This document shows positions 16,173-25,098 of a stretch of DNA of 64,000 bases, one piece after another (positions within the stretch are counted from its first letter, which is position 1; each line of letters opens with the position of its first letter). The notes beneath the pieces were generated by a model, which worked only from the letters and a program-made list of their open reading frames with translations, was not told the origin of the DNA and made no database searches. The DNA is taken from positions 310,001-374,000 of the forward strand of contig NZ_FONV01000011.1 in assembly GCF_900113015.1 (NCBI RefSeq), written 5' to 3'. This stretch comes from Actinoplanes philippinensis (GTDB lineage Bacteria; Actinomycetota; Actinomycetes; Mycobacteriales; Micromonosporaceae). Position numbers and translations under genes: made by a program.

Positions 16173-16417
16173 GCGGGTTTCCCCCACAAGGGTCTCTCCT
16201 GCAGGGGCTCTCGCAGCGCGGACTCTCGCAACGCGGGCTCTCGCAACGCGGGCTCTCGCAACGCGGGCTCTCGCAACGCGGGCTCTCGCAACGCGGGCTC
16301 TCGCAACGCGGGCTCTCGCAACGCGGGCTCTCGCAACGCGGGCTCTCGCAACGCGGGCTCTCGCAACGCGGGCTCTCGCGGCGCGGATTTTTCCTGACGG
16401 CGGAGGTGGTGGCATGA
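16169..16417 (+). CDS. Repeat ORF bridging tldD and tldE (12 x GLSQR)
   Basis: This 82-codon frame starts in an ATGA overlap with the tldD stop and ends in an ATGA overlap with the tldE start. Residues 13-72 are twelve copies of the pentapeptide GLSQR (last copy GLSRR), flanked by MSGFPPQGSLLQ and GFFLTAEVVA. Both ends share the start ATGAGCGG with tldE, as if the spacer arose by duplication of that junction. All frames through the array are open on both strands, so coding is not proved by the open frame alone. It may only keep ribosomes moving between the two genes. Confidence 0.45.
   Translation: MSGFPPQGSLLQGLSQRGLSQRGLSQRGLSQRGLSQRGLSQRGLSQRGLSQRGLSQRGLSQRGLSQRGLSRRGFFLTAEVVA
16205..16384. 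repeat. 15-bp minisatellite, 12 units, between tldD and tldE
   Basis: Units of CGCGGGCTCTCGCAA repeat in phase from 16205 to about 16384; the inner ones are identical and the outer ones differ by a base or two. The unit length is a multiple of three, so copy-number change would not break the frame. No spacers are present, so this is not a CRISPR array. Confidence 0.95.
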
Positions 16418-17871
16418 GCGGCGAGGGCGGACGGGCCGGGGCCGAGCTGGAGCTGGCGGCCCGGGTCATCGGGATCGTGCGGGAGCTGGCCGGCCGGTCG
16501 GCGGAGGCCGAGGTGAACGTCCGGCACGACGCCGAGGCGCTGACCCGGTTCGCCAACTCGACGATCCATCAAAATGTGGCCTCGGCGGTGACCGGTGTCC
16601 GGTTGCGGCTGCACGCCGACGGCCGTACAGCGGGCGGCTCGACGACGGTGACCAGCGCCGACGGCCTGCGGACCCTGGTCGAGCGGACCCTCGCGGCGGT
16701 CCGCGTGTCACCGGTGGACAGGTCGTGGCCGGGGCTGGCCCCGCCGGCGCCGCTGCGGTTGTCGGCCGGCCATCCGGGCTCGGGTGAGCGGTCCGGCCTG
16801 GCGTTCGGGTTCGACGAGGCGACCGCGCGGGCCGATCCGGCCGAGCGCGCCGAGCGGGTCGGCGACTTCGTGCGGGCGGCGGGCGGCCTGGAGACGGCCG
16901 GTTACTGCCGCACGGTGTATGTGTCGGCGGCCTTCGCCAACAGCGCGGGCCAGGCGGTCGAGGGGCGTACCGCGGAGGCCGCGATGGACGGCATCGCCCG
17001 CTGTGAGGGTGCGGACGGGGTGGCCCGGCTGGCCGCCGCCCGGCTGGCCGACCTGGACGGCGCGGTGCTCGGCGCCCGTGCCGCGGCGAAGGCCCGCGCC
17101 GCCCGTGGCCCGGTGGAGCTGCCACCCGGCCACTACGAGGTGGTGCTGGAGCCGGACGCGGTTCGTGACGTCCTGGAAAACCTCGCGGTCTTCGGTTTCG
17201 ACGGCAAGGCCCACCACCAGCAGCAGAGCTTCGCCGAGCTGGGCCGGGAGCAGTTCGATCCGTCGGTGACCATCGTGGACGAGCCGCTGGGCAGCCGCGA
17301 GGAGCCGGCCGCCGATCTGCCGTTCGACGACGAGGGCACGCCACGCCGTTCGCTGGTCCTGGTGCGGGAGGGGGTGACCACCGCGGTGACCCATGACCGG
17401 ACGTCGGCGGCACTGGCGGGCGCCGAGCCGACCGGGCACGCCTCGCCGGTGTCGCGCTCGTGGGGCCCGAAGGCCACGCATCTACGCCTGGAGGCGGCTG
17501 CGGTGCCGGGCGCCGCACCGGGGGCGGGCGGCACCGGCGTGATCGCCGACTCGGCCCGTCCGCTGGTCGCCGGGGTGCGCCGGGGGCTGCTGATCACCGA
17601 TTTCTGGTACACCCGGGTGCTCGACCCGAAAGCGCTGGTCATCACCGGTTTGACCCGTAACGGGGTGTGGCTGGTGGAGGATGGGGAGGTCACCTCGGCG
17701 GTGAGCAACGTGCGGTTCACCCAGTCCTATCCGCGGGCGCTCGGCCCGGGGCGGGTGCTCGGGATCGGCGCCGAGACGGTGCTGCTGCCGGAGTCGTGGG
17801 GCCGGGCCCGCTATGCCGCGCCGGCCCTGCACCTGGCCGAGTGGAACGTCACCGGCAACGCCTCGGGATAG
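16414..17871 (+). CDS. tldE: TldE/PmbA-type metalloprotease partner subunit
   Basis: This 485-residue protein is the non-catalytic partner of TldD. It has the peptidase U62 fold (N-terminal RFANSTIHQNVAS, RTVYVSAAFANSAGQAVEGR, C-terminal GLLITDFWYTRVLDPK and ITGLTRNGVWLVEDGE) and lacks the HExxxH motif, as expected for TldE. The ATG at 16414 overlaps the stop of the bridging repeat ORF. Its frame continues open upstream through the repeat, but similarity begins here. The two subunits should be made in equal amount. Confidence 0.9.
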   Translation: MSGEGGRAGAELELAARVIGIVRELAGRSAEAEVNVRHDAEALTRFANSTIHQNVASAVTGVRLRLHADGRTAGGSTTVTSADGLRTLVERTLAAVRVSPVDRSWPGLAPPAPLRLSAGHPGSGERSGLAFGFDEATARADPAERAERVGDFVRAAGGLETAGYCRTVYVSAAFANSAGQAVEGRTAEAAMDGIARCEGADGVARLAAARLADLDGAVLGARAAAKARAARGPVELPPGHYEVVLEPDAVRDVLENLAVFGFDGKAHHQQQSFAELGREQFDPSVTIVDEPLGSREEPAADLPFDDEGTPRRSLVLVREGVTTAVTHDRTSAALAGAEPTGHASPVSRSWGPKATHLRLEAAAVPGAAPGAGGTGVIADSARPLVAGVRRGLLITDFWYTRVLDPKALVITGLTRNGVWLVEDGEVTSAVSNVRFTQSYPRALGPGRVLGIGAETVLLPESWGRARYAAPALHLAEWNVTGNASG

Positions 17872-18062
17872 ATCACTTACTTCATAGGCGATGATCTTTG
17901 CCCGCCGGGATGATGTTTTTGTGACCCAGTCCGCAAAGAGTCTGACCTTCGGCGTAACGTGTGCCCCACATCACTGTCGCGGCGCGACGGCGGAGCGGGG
18001 CATCACTGTGCCCTGATCTCGTCTGGTCGCGACCCTGCACACGGCACTGTCAGGGAGATGGA

Positions 18063-18857
18063 ATGACGACGACGGCAACGAGGCCGGGCGGCGGCGGCAA
18101 GGCGCGCGCGGCGATCGCGGCGCGGACCCTCCGCACCGACCGGTGGTGGCTCGCGCCGCTGGTGACCTTTATCGGCCTGGGCGCGTGGGTCACCTACGCC
18201 ACCGTCCGGGTGTTCATGCACAAGTGGTTCTTCGTGGACGAGTACCACTATCTGACCCCGTTCTACTCGCCCTGCATAACCGACGCGTGCGGGGACGCGG
18301 CGATGTTCGGCACCCCGCTGCCGAAGTTCTTCCTCCTCCCGGAGGCGGCGTTCACCCTGCCGTTCCTGCTGCTGTTCCGGTTGACCTGCTACTACTACCG
18401 GAAGGCGTACTACCGGGCGTTCTGGCTGTCGCCGCCGGCGTGCGCGGTGCCGGACGGGCACAAGAGCTACTCCGGCGAAACCCGGTTTCCGCTGATCTTC
18501 CAGAACGCGCACCGCTACGCGTTCTACGCCGCCGTGATCATCTCGGTGATCAACACCTGGGACGCCGTCCACGCGCAGACCACCGGCCTGGGGCTGGGCA
18601 ACGTCATCCTCTGGGTGAACGTGATCATGCTGTGGGCGTACACGTTGTCCTGCCACTCGTGCCGGCACATCGCGGGCGGCCGGCTCAAGCACTTCTCCAA
18701 GCACCCGGTGCGCTATCGCTTCTGGACGTTTGTGTCCAAGCTCAACACCCGCCACATGCAGCTGGCCTGGATCACGCTCGGCACCCTGGCGCTGACCGAT
18801 TTCTACATCATGGGTCTCGCCGCCGACTGGTTCACCGACCTGCGCATCATCAACTGA
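18063..18857 (+). CDS. sdhC: Succinate dehydrogenase (Sdh1 type) membrane subunit
   Basis: This 264-residue membrane anchor of actinobacterial succinate dehydrogenase passes electrons from the iron-sulfur subunit to menaquinone. About five hydrophobic segments are visible (near 31-52, 94-113, 157-175, 184-202, 232-252). Histidines in RYAF-type helices and LSCHSCRHIAGG near 200-211 suit heme ligation. The ATG at 18063 has GGGAGATGG upstream. It heads sdhCAB, with the sdhA start 12 bp after its stop. A 190-bp promoter region precedes it; no regulator site was recognised. Confidence 0.88.
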   Translation: MTTTATRPGGGGKARAAIAARTLRTDRWWLAPLVTFIGLGAWVTYATVRVFMHKWFFVDEYHYLTPFYSPCITDACGDAAMFGTPLPKFFLLPEAAFTLPFLLLFRLTCYYYRKAYYRAFWLSPPACAVPDGHKSYSGETRFPLIFQNAHRYAFYAAVIISVINTWDAVHAQTTGLGLGNVILWVNVIMLWAYTLSCHSCRHIAGGRLKHFSKHPVRYRFWTFVSKLNTRHMQLAWITLGTLALTDFYIMGLAADWFTDLRIIN

Positions 18858-18869
18858 GGAGACGGGTCG

Positions 18870-20765
18870 ATGAGCACGAGGATCGAACGACACCTGTACG
18901 ACGTCGTCGTGATCGGGGCCGGCGGCGCCGGCCTGCGCGCGGCGATCGAGGCCCGGCTGGCCGGCAAGCGGACGGCGATCATTTCGAAGTCGCTGTTCGG
19001 CAAGGCGCACACGGTGATGGCCGAGGGCGGCGCGGCGGCCGCGATGGGCAACGTGAACAGCAAGGACAACTGGATGGTGCACTTTCGGGACACCATGCGG
19101 GGCGGCAAGTTCCTGAACAACTTCCGGATGGCGGAGCTGCACGCCAAGGAGGCCCCGGAGCGGATCTGGGAGCTGGAGACGTACGGCGCGCTCTTCGACC
19201 GGACCAAGGACGGCAAGATCTCGCAGCGCAACTTCGGCGGCCACGAGTATCCGCGGCTGGCGCACGTAGGGGACCGTACCGGGCTGGAGCTGATCCGGAC
19301 CCTGCAGCAGAAGATCGTGTCGTTGCAGCAGGAGGACTTCGCCGAGACCGGCAGCTACGACTCGCGGATCCGGGTGTTCCAGGAGACGACCGTCACCGAG
19401 CTGCTGCTCGACGGCGACCGGGTGGCCGGGGCGTTCGGCTACTACCGGGAGTCCGGCGAGTTCCTCCTCTTCGAGGCGCCGGCCGTGGTGCTGGCGACCG
19501 GCGGGGTGGGCCGCAGCTACAAGGTCACCTCGAACTCGTGGGAGTACACCGGCGACGGTCACGCGCTGGCCCTGCGCGCCGGGGCGACGCTGATCAACAT
19601 GGAGTTCCTGCAGTTCCACCCGACCGGCATGGTCTGGCCGCCGAGTGTGAAGGGGATCCTGGTCACCGAGTCGGTCCGCGGTGACGGCGGGGTGCTGCGC
19701 AACTCCGAGGGCAAGCGGTTCATGTTCGACTACGTCCCCGACGTCTTCCGCAAGCAGTATGCGGAGACCGAGGAGGAGGCCGACCGCTGGTACACCGACC
19801 CGGACAACAACCGCCGCCCCCCTGAGCTGCTGCCCCGCGACGAGGTGGCCCGGGCGATCAACAGCGAGGTCAAGGCGGGGCGCGGCAGCCCGGCCGGCGG
19901 CGTCTACCTGGACGTGTCGACCCGGATGCCGGCCGAGCAGATCATCCGGCGGCTGCCGTCGATGCACCACCAGTTCAAAGAACTGGCCGATGTCGACATC
20001 ACCAAGGAGCCGATGGAGGTCGGGCCGACCTGCCACTACGTGATGGGCGGCATCGAGGTCGACCCGGACAGCGGCGCGGCGCTCGGCACGGTGCAGGGGC
20101 TGTTCGCGGCGGGCGAGGTGTCCGGCGGCATGCACGGGTCGAACCGGCTGGGCGGCAACTCCCTATCCGACCTGCTGGTCTTCGGCAAGCGGGCCGGGGA
20201 GCACGCGTCCGCCTACGTGGACTCGCTCGGGTCCCGGCCGAAGCCGTCGAAGGTCGACGTGGCCGCGGCCGCCGAGGTGGCGCTCGGGCCTCTGGTCCGG
20301 GAGGGGGGCGAGAACCCGTACACCCTGCAGCAGGATCTTCAGGCGGTGATGGGTGACCTGGTCGGCATCATCCGGCGCGAGGGCGAACTCTCCGACGCTC
20401 TGAAGAAGCTGCAGGAGCTGCGGGTCCGCGTCGCGAACGTGAGCGCGAGCGGCGGCCGGCGGTACAACCCGGGCTGGCATCTGGCCATCGACCTGCGCAA
20501 CATGCTCGTCGTCTCGGAGTGCACGGCCAAGGCGGCGCTCGAACGGGAGGAGTCGCGCGGCGGTCACACCCGCGAGGACTTCCCGAAGATGAGCCCCGAG
20601 TGGCGGCGCGTCAACCTGGTCTGCTCGCTGGAGGAGTCGGGTGAGGTGCACCTGGAACGCAAGCCGGTGCCGCGGATGCGCAACGAGCTGTTCGACCTGT
20701 TCGAGCGCAGTGAGCTGGCCAAATACCTGACCGAAGAGGAACTCGCCGAGTTGGAGGCAGTGTGA
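18870..20765 (+). CDS. sdhA: Succinate dehydrogenase flavoprotein subunit
   Basis: This 631-residue FAD subunit oxidises succinate to fumarate on the cytoplasmic face. The Rossmann motif VIGAGGAGLRAAIEA lies near residues 13-27. The flavin-linking histidine is in KAHTVMAEGGAAAAMGN near 48-64, with HPTGMVWPP near 250 and GSNRLGGNSLSDLLVFG near 421-437. Length fits the Sdh1/fumarate-reductase-like group with a separate short C-terminus. The stop overlaps the sdhB GTG start by 4 bp. Confidence 0.95.
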   Translation: MSTRIERHLYDVVVIGAGGAGLRAAIEARLAGKRTAIISKSLFGKAHTVMAEGGAAAAMGNVNSKDNWMVHFRDTMRGGKFLNNFRMAELHAKEAPERIWELETYGALFDRTKDGKISQRNFGGHEYPRLAHVGDRTGLELIRTLQQKIVSLQQEDFAETGSYDSRIRVFQETTVTELLLDGDRVAGAFGYYRESGEFLLFEAPAVVLATGGVGRSYKVTSNSWEYTGDGHALALRAGATLINMEFLQFHPTGMVWPPSVKGILVTESVRGDGGVLRNSEGKRFMFDYVPDVFRKQYAETEEEADRWYTDPDNNRRPPELLPRDEVARAINSEVKAGRGSPAGGVYLDVSTRMPAEQIIRRLPSMHHQFKELADVDITKEPMEVGPTCHYVMGGIEVDPDSGAALGTVQGLFAAGEVSGGMHGSNRLGGNSLSDLLVFGKRAGEHASAYVDSLGSRPKPSKVDVAAAAEVALGPLVREGGENPYTLQQDLQAVMGDLVGIIRREGELSDALKKLQELRVRVANVSASGGRRYNPGWHLAIDLRNMLVVSECTAKAALEREESRGGHTREDFPKMSPEWRRVNLVCSLEESGEVHLERKPVPRMRNELFDLFERSELAKYLTEEELAELEAV

Positions 20766-21748
20766 AACGCCACTTCCGTGTCTGGCGCGGCGACGCGTCC
20801 GGCGGCGACCTGCGCGACTTCGACGTCGAGGTGAACGAGGGCGAGGTGGTCCTCGACATCATCCACCGGCTGCAGGCCACCGAGGCGCCCGACCTGGCCT
20901 GCCGGTGGAACTGCAAGGCCGGCAAGTGCGGCTCCTGCTCGATGGAGATCAACGGCAAGCCGCGGCTCGGGTGCATGACCCGGATGTCGACGTTCGAGGA
21001 GAACGAGACCGTCACGATCACTCCGATCCGGACCTTCCCGATCATCCGTGACCTGGTCACCGACGTCTCCTTCAACTACGAGAAGGCACGGCAGACCCCC
21101 GCGTTCGCCCCGCCGCACGGCGTCGCCCCCGGCGAGTACCGGATGCAGCAGGTCGACGTGGAGCGCAGCCAGGAGTTCCGCAAGTGCATCGAGTGCTTCC
21201 TCTGCCAGAACACCTGCCACGTGATCCGCGACCACGACGAGAACAAGCCCGCCTTCTCGGGCCCGCGCTTCTTCATCCGCGCCGCCGAGCTGGACATGCA
21301 CCCGCTCGACGCGCTGCCGGACCGCAAGGAGTACGCGCAGGCCAGTCAGGGTCTCGGATTCTGCAACATCACCAAGTGCTGCACCGAGGTCTGCCCCGAG
21401 CACATCAAGATCACTGACAACGCGATCATCCCGATGAAGGAACGCGTGGTCGACCGCCGCTACGACCCCCTGGTCTGGCTGGGCCGCAAGATCCTCCGCC
21501 GCGACCAGCTCAGCGACGACAACATGGCGCCCAGCACATCCCCCGGCGTGGCCGGCACGTCCGGCGGTGTCCCCAGCTCACGGGCCCGCCTGCCCGAGGG
21601 CGCGCCGGTCGGCGCCGACGGTCACATGGACATCGCCGAACTCGTCGCGCCCCTGCAGGGCGGCCTCTCCCCCTTCGGCGAGGACATCACGTTCCCCCTG
21701 CCGCCGGAAGAGGTCACCTACAACCATCCGGACCCCGGCAGGAAATAG
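20762..21748 (+). CDS. sdhB: Succinate dehydrogenase iron-sulfur subunit with C-terminal extension
   Basis: This subunit has 328 residues. The [2Fe-2S] cysteines lie in CRWNCKAGKCGSC near 48-60 and C at about 71; CIECFLCQNTC near 142-152 and CCTEVCPEHIKI near 206-217 supply the other clusters. Sdh1-type SdhB proteins are commonly near 250 residues; here about 80 extra residues follow, rich in Ser, Pro and Gly and ending in an acidic-proline tail (LPPEEVTYNHPDPG). The GTG at 20762 overlaps sdhA. The role of the extension is unknown. Confidence 0.93.
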   Translation: MKRHFRVWRGDASGGDLRDFDVEVNEGEVVLDIIHRLQATEAPDLACRWNCKAGKCGSCSMEINGKPRLGCMTRMSTFEENETVTITPIRTFPIIRDLVTDVSFNYEKARQTPAFAPPHGVAPGEYRMQQVDVERSQEFRKCIECFLCQNTCHVIRDHDENKPAFSGPRFFIRAAELDMHPLDALPDRKEYAQASQGLGFCNITKCCTEVCPEHIKITDNAIIPMKERVVDRRYDPLVWLGRKILRRDQLSDDNMAPSTSPGVAGTSGGVPSSRARLPEGAPVGADGHMDIAELVAPLQGGLSPFGEDITFPLPPEEVTYNHPDPGRK

Positions 21749-21808
21749 GATCCCTTTTCGGTACGGGTGTAATCGCCCCACCGAACCACCCCGTCCCGTA
21801 GGCCACCA

Positions 21809-21864
21809 CGCGACGCCCCAGCCCACTCCCGACCGCAACGCGGCCGCCGGGCTGGGGCGTCGCG
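21809..21864. terminator. Strong hairpin after sdhCAB
   Basis: CGCGACGCCCCAGCCC (21809-21824) pairs perfectly over 16 bp with GGGCTGGGGCGTCGCG (21849-21864) around a 24-base loop. It starts 60 bp after the sdhB stop and ends 80 bp before the next gene. There is no T-run, as is common for actinomycete terminators. Confidence 0.7.
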
Positions 21865-21943
21865 CATGGCCGCTGGCCCGAACGCTCACACGCGTCCGGG
21901 CCGCTGTCCGCGAATGGTCTCACTGCTGTCCTACAGTCGCGGG

Positions 21944-22519
21944 GTGCCTCTTCTGACGACGCCCGCGCTGCCCGACGGCGCCCTCTCCGCCCGGGCGCAG
22001 CCCGGGATCGACGGCGACCGGCTCGCCTTGCGTCCCTGGCAGGAGACGGACGTAGCGTCGGTGGTGACCGCATTCGCCGACCCGGCGATCCAGCGCTGGC
22101 ACTGCCGGAGCCTGACCACCGCCGAAGCCCGCCAGTGGATCGCCCAGTGGCAGTCACGCTGGCAGGCCGAGACCGACGCCTGCTGGGCGGTCACCGAGGA
22201 CGGCAAGGTCGCCGGCCAGATCGGCCTACGCCACATCGACCTCGCCGAAGGCCTCGCCCAGATCTCCTACTGGGTCCTGCCGGAATCCCGCGGCCACCGC
22301 CTGGCGCCACGGGCCCTGACCGCCCTGACCGACTGGGCGTTCACCGATCTCGGGTTGCACCGCCTCGAACTCTCCCACTCCACGTTGAACACACCGTCCT
22401 GCCGGGTCGCCACCCGGTGCGGTTACCTCCTGGAAGGCACCAAACGCAGCGAGGCCCGGCACGCCGACGGCTGGCACGACATGCATTCCCACGCCCGCTT
22501 GTCCACCGACCAGCCGTAG
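21944..22519 (+). CDS. RimJ/RimL-type GNAT acetyltransferase
   Basis: This 191-residue protein of the acetyltransf_3 group has DRLALRPWQETDVASV near 23-38, QISYWVLPESRGHRLAPRAL near 105-124 as the acetyl-CoA loop, and HRLELSHSTLNTPSCRVATRCGYLLEG as the C-terminal strands (in pieces near 142-168). The GTG at 21944 is preferred; an ATG at 21914 in the same frame is the alternative. The acceptor (protein N-terminus or small amine) is unknown. It converges with the TetR gene, leaving 156 bp in which I see nothing definite. Confidence 0.8.
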   Translation: MPLLTTPALPDGALSARAQPGIDGDRLALRPWQETDVASVVTAFADPAIQRWHCRSLTTAEARQWIAQWQSRWQAETDACWAVTEDGKVAGQIGLRHIDLAEGLAQISYWVLPESRGHRLAPRALTALTDWAFTDLGLHRLELSHSTLNTPSCRVATRCGYLLEGTKRSEARHADGWHDMHSHARLSTDQP

Positions 22520-22675
22520 ACCACCGACTGGCTTTTCACCGCCTGACCTCGGCCCTCGACGTCAGCCCTGCCCTCGCCGCCGCACCGACCGCTCTCACGC
22601 GCCGGCCGCGCCCTCATCGTCCGACCGTTCGGCCCGGATGCCGGCCCCGTCGGCCCCGTCGCCGACCGTTTCACG

Positions 22676-23434
22676 TCAGGCTCCGGCCTCGCCGTCCTCG
22701 GTGGCCGGGCTTCCGTTCCGGGCCAGCCACAGCTCGAGCCCGTCGAGGATGCGCTCCAGCCCGAAGGCGAAGCTCTGGTCCCAGACCCGCTCGGGCTCCA
22801 TCTCGACGACGCCGCTCTCCTCCCGCCAGCGCGCATACGCCGGATACTCACCGGCGGCCTTCTCCATGAACGGCTCCAGGCTCTTGCGCAACTCGGCAGC
22901 GGACCGCCCGGACCGGTGAACGGCGGCCCCCACCGCGGCCTCGGTGGTGGTAGCCCCGATCACGTGCGCGGTCACCAGGGAGTGCACGTGCGACAGGATG
23001 GGTCCGGTGAACCCGGCCGCGGAGAGCACGGCGACGCTGCGGTTGCTCATCCGCATCACGTTGGGACCGATGGTGGGCCGCACGCCGAGCAGCCCGATCA
23101 CCCATGGATGCCGTAGCAGCATGGCCCGCATGCCGTCGGCCATCACGGACACCCCGACCCGCCACGGCGCGTCGCCGGCCTCGGGCACGTAGATCTCGCC
23201 CATCACCTCGTCGACAGCCAGCTCCAGCAGGTCGTCCTTGGTGGCGACGTGCCAGTAGAGCGAGGTGGCGCCGGAGCCGAGCCGGGCGCCGAGGCGGCGC
23301 ATGCTCAGCCCGGCGGTGCCCTCGGCGTCGAGCAGCTCGATCGCCGCACGGACGATCTGCTCACGGCTGAGTGTCGGCTGGCCGGTACGCGGTCGGGCCG
23401 GGCGGGTCCACACCGAGTCGGTGAAGTCGGGCAT
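22676..23434 (-). CDS. TetR-family repressor of the adjacent MFS pump
   Basis: This 252-residue protein has its helix-turn-helix near residues 24-70 (GLSMRRLGARLGSGATSLYWHV), and the C-terminal half resembles the classical TetR ligand-binding domain. The start is an ATG at 23434. It is divergent from the MFS transporter with an 89-bp shared region holding a phased operator array. The arrangement is the standard one for a drug-efflux repressor; the ligand is unknown. Confidence 0.88.
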   Translation of the reverse strand: MPDFTDSVWTRPARPRTGQPTLSREQIVRAAIELLDAEGTAGLSMRRLGARLGSGATSLYWHVATKDDLLELAVDEVMGEIYVPEAGDAPWRVGVSVMADGMRAMLLRHPWVIGLLGVRPTIGPNVMRMSNRSVAVLSAAGFTGPILSHVHSLVTAHVIGATTTEAAVGAAVHRSGRSAAELRKSLEPFMEKAAGEYPAYARWREESGVVEMEPERVWDQSFAFGLERILDGLELWLARNGSPATEDGEAGA

Positions 23435-23460
23435 GGTGTCATCTTAAAGGGGCTCGCACA

Positions 23461-23511
23461 CTGTTCGAGTCCACTGGTACGGTGTTCGAGCCATCCAGAA
23501 CACTGTACGAG
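23461..23511. promoter_or_regulatory. Phased operator array between TetR and MFS genes
   Basis: A 9-mer (C/G)TGT(T/A)CGAG occurs at 23461, 23482 and 23503, exactly 21 bp apart (two helical turns). The second copy also forms a near-perfect inverted repeat, ACGGTGTTC at 23479-23487 with GAACACTGT at 23498-23506. Such sites just upstream of the MFS ribosome site (GGGAGG at 23511) are probably bound by the divergent TetR protein. Confidence 0.7.
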
Positions 23512-23523
23512 GGAGGACTTTCG

Positions 23524-25089
23524 ATGGCTGACCGTCATCCGCGGCGCTGGCTGATCCTTGGCGTTCTCTGCCTGAGCCTGCTCGTGGTCATGGTGGACAA
23601 CATGGTGCTCAACATCGCGATCCCGGCGCTCATCCGGGATCTCGGCGCGAGCACCGCCGACATTCAGTGGATCATCGACGCGTACATCCTGGTCTTCGGC
23701 GGTCTGCTGCTCACCGCGGGCAGCCTCTCCGACCGGCATGGCCGCCGCCTGGGCCTCGTCATCGGCCTGACCGTCTTCGGTGGCGCCTCGGCGCTGGCCA
23801 CCATCTGCGAGACCCCGGGCCAGCTGATCGCCGTCCGTGGCCTGATGGGGCTGGGCGGCGCCTTTCTGATGCCGGGCACGCTCGCGATCCTCACCACCGT
23901 CTTCGACGAGGGCGAACGCAAGAAGGCCATCGCCATCTGGAGCTCGGTGCTGATGCTGGGCGCTCTCGGCGGCCCCGCGCTCGGCGGGCTGCTGCTGGAG
24001 CACTTCTGGTGGGGCTCGGTCTTCCTGCTCAACATCCCGATCGCGGTGCTCGGCATCGTGGCCGCGCTGTTGATCATCCCGGAGTCCCGGGGCCCGGCCT
24101 CTCGCCCGGACACCGTCGGGGCGCTGCTGTCCACGATCGGCATGACCGCTCTGATCTGGGGCGTCATCTCGGCGCCGGAGCACGGGTGGGAGTCGTTGCG
24201 CACCAGTGGCGCGGCGGCGATCGGGGTGATCGCGCTCGCCGGTTTCGCCCTGTGGGAGCGTCGCGCCGAACAGCCGATGCTGCCGCTGTCGCTGTTCCGC
24301 GACCGCAATTTCCGGGGCGCGAGCCTGTCCCTGGTGCTGCTCTCGTTCTCGGCCGGCGGGGTGATGCTGGCGATCACGCAGTACCTCCAGTTCGTTCTCG
24401 GATACGAGCCGATCAAGGCGGGGGCGGCGTTCATCCCGATGCTCCTGACGACGATGGTGTTCAACGGCATCGGCGTGGCGGTGGACAAGCGGTTCGGCGC
24501 GCGGGTGGCGCTGACGGCTGGCCTGCTGCTGGTGACGGGTGGTTTCGCGGGGCTCGCCTCCCTCGACTATTCGGACGGCTATCTCACGCTGGCGACCGCC
24601 CTGGTGCTCATCGGCATGGGCAGCGGTGTGGCGTCCCCGGCAGCGGTGGGCACACTGCTCGGCGCGCTCCCGCCGGAGCGGGCCGGCGTCGGGTCGGCGG
24701 TCAACGACACGGTGCAGCAGGTCGGTGCCGCGCTCAGCGTGGCGGTGCTCGGCAGCATCCTGACCACGGCCTACCGCGCGGCGATGCCGCCGGGCACGGC
24801 CGGGCCGGCGCGTGACTCGCTCGGGGACGCGCTGGGGGTCGCGGCCGCGACCGGGGACGCGGGGCTGGCAGACGCGGCGCGGTCCGCTTTCGTCGACGCC
24901 ATCGCGGTCACCTCTCTGGTCGGCGTGGTGGGTGGGATCGCCGCGGCGGTGCTGGCCGCCGCGGTGTTGCGCCCGAAGCCTGCCACGGATCCGGCAGCGG
25001 CCGGCCCGTTGTCCACAGAAGCGGAAACGGCGGAACCGTTGTCCACAGATCCGGAGACAGCATCGGCCGGAATCGAACGCCCGTACTAA
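23524..25089 (+). CDS. MFS multidrug exporter, DHA2 (EmrB/QacA) type
   Basis: This 521-residue proton-coupled efflux pump has about 14 hydrophobic segments. The motif VDNMVLNIAIPALIRDL near 22-38 (motif D1) and GSLSDRHGRRLGLVIGL near 73-89 (motif A) are hallmarks of the family. The C-terminal tail contains two copies of PLSTEAETAE/PLSTDPETAS, a short internal repeat. The ATG at 23524 follows GAGGGAGGA. Divergent TetR is the likely repressor. Substrate unknown. Confidence 0.9.
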   Translation: MADRHPRRWLILGVLCLSLLVVMVDNMVLNIAIPALIRDLGASTADIQWIIDAYILVFGGLLLTAGSLSDRHGRRLGLVIGLTVFGGASALATICETPGQLIAVRGLMGLGGAFLMPGTLAILTTVFDEGERKKAIAIWSSVLMLGALGGPALGGLLLEHFWWGSVFLLNIPIAVLGIVAALLIIPESRGPASRPDTVGALLSTIGMTALIWGVISAPEHGWESLRTSGAAAIGVIALAGFALWERRAEQPMLPLSLFRDRNFRGASLSLVLLSFSAGGVMLAITQYLQFVLGYEPIKAGAAFIPMLLTTMVFNGIGVAVDKRFGARVALTAGLLLVTGGFAGLASLDYSDGYLTLATALVLIGMGSGVASPAAVGTLLGALPPERAGVGSAVNDTVQQVGAALSVAVLGSILTTAYRAAMPPGTAGPARDSLGDALGVAAATGDAGLADAARSAFVDAIAVTSLVGVVGGIAAAVLAAAVLRPKPATDPAAAGPLSTEAETAEPLSTDPETASAGIERPY

Positions 25090-25098
25090 CATGGCGCC

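Noticed and set aside
16205..16384. Possible CRISPR array
   Set aside because: Units are 15 bp and directly adjacent with no spacers, and no cas genes are present; it is a minisatellite.
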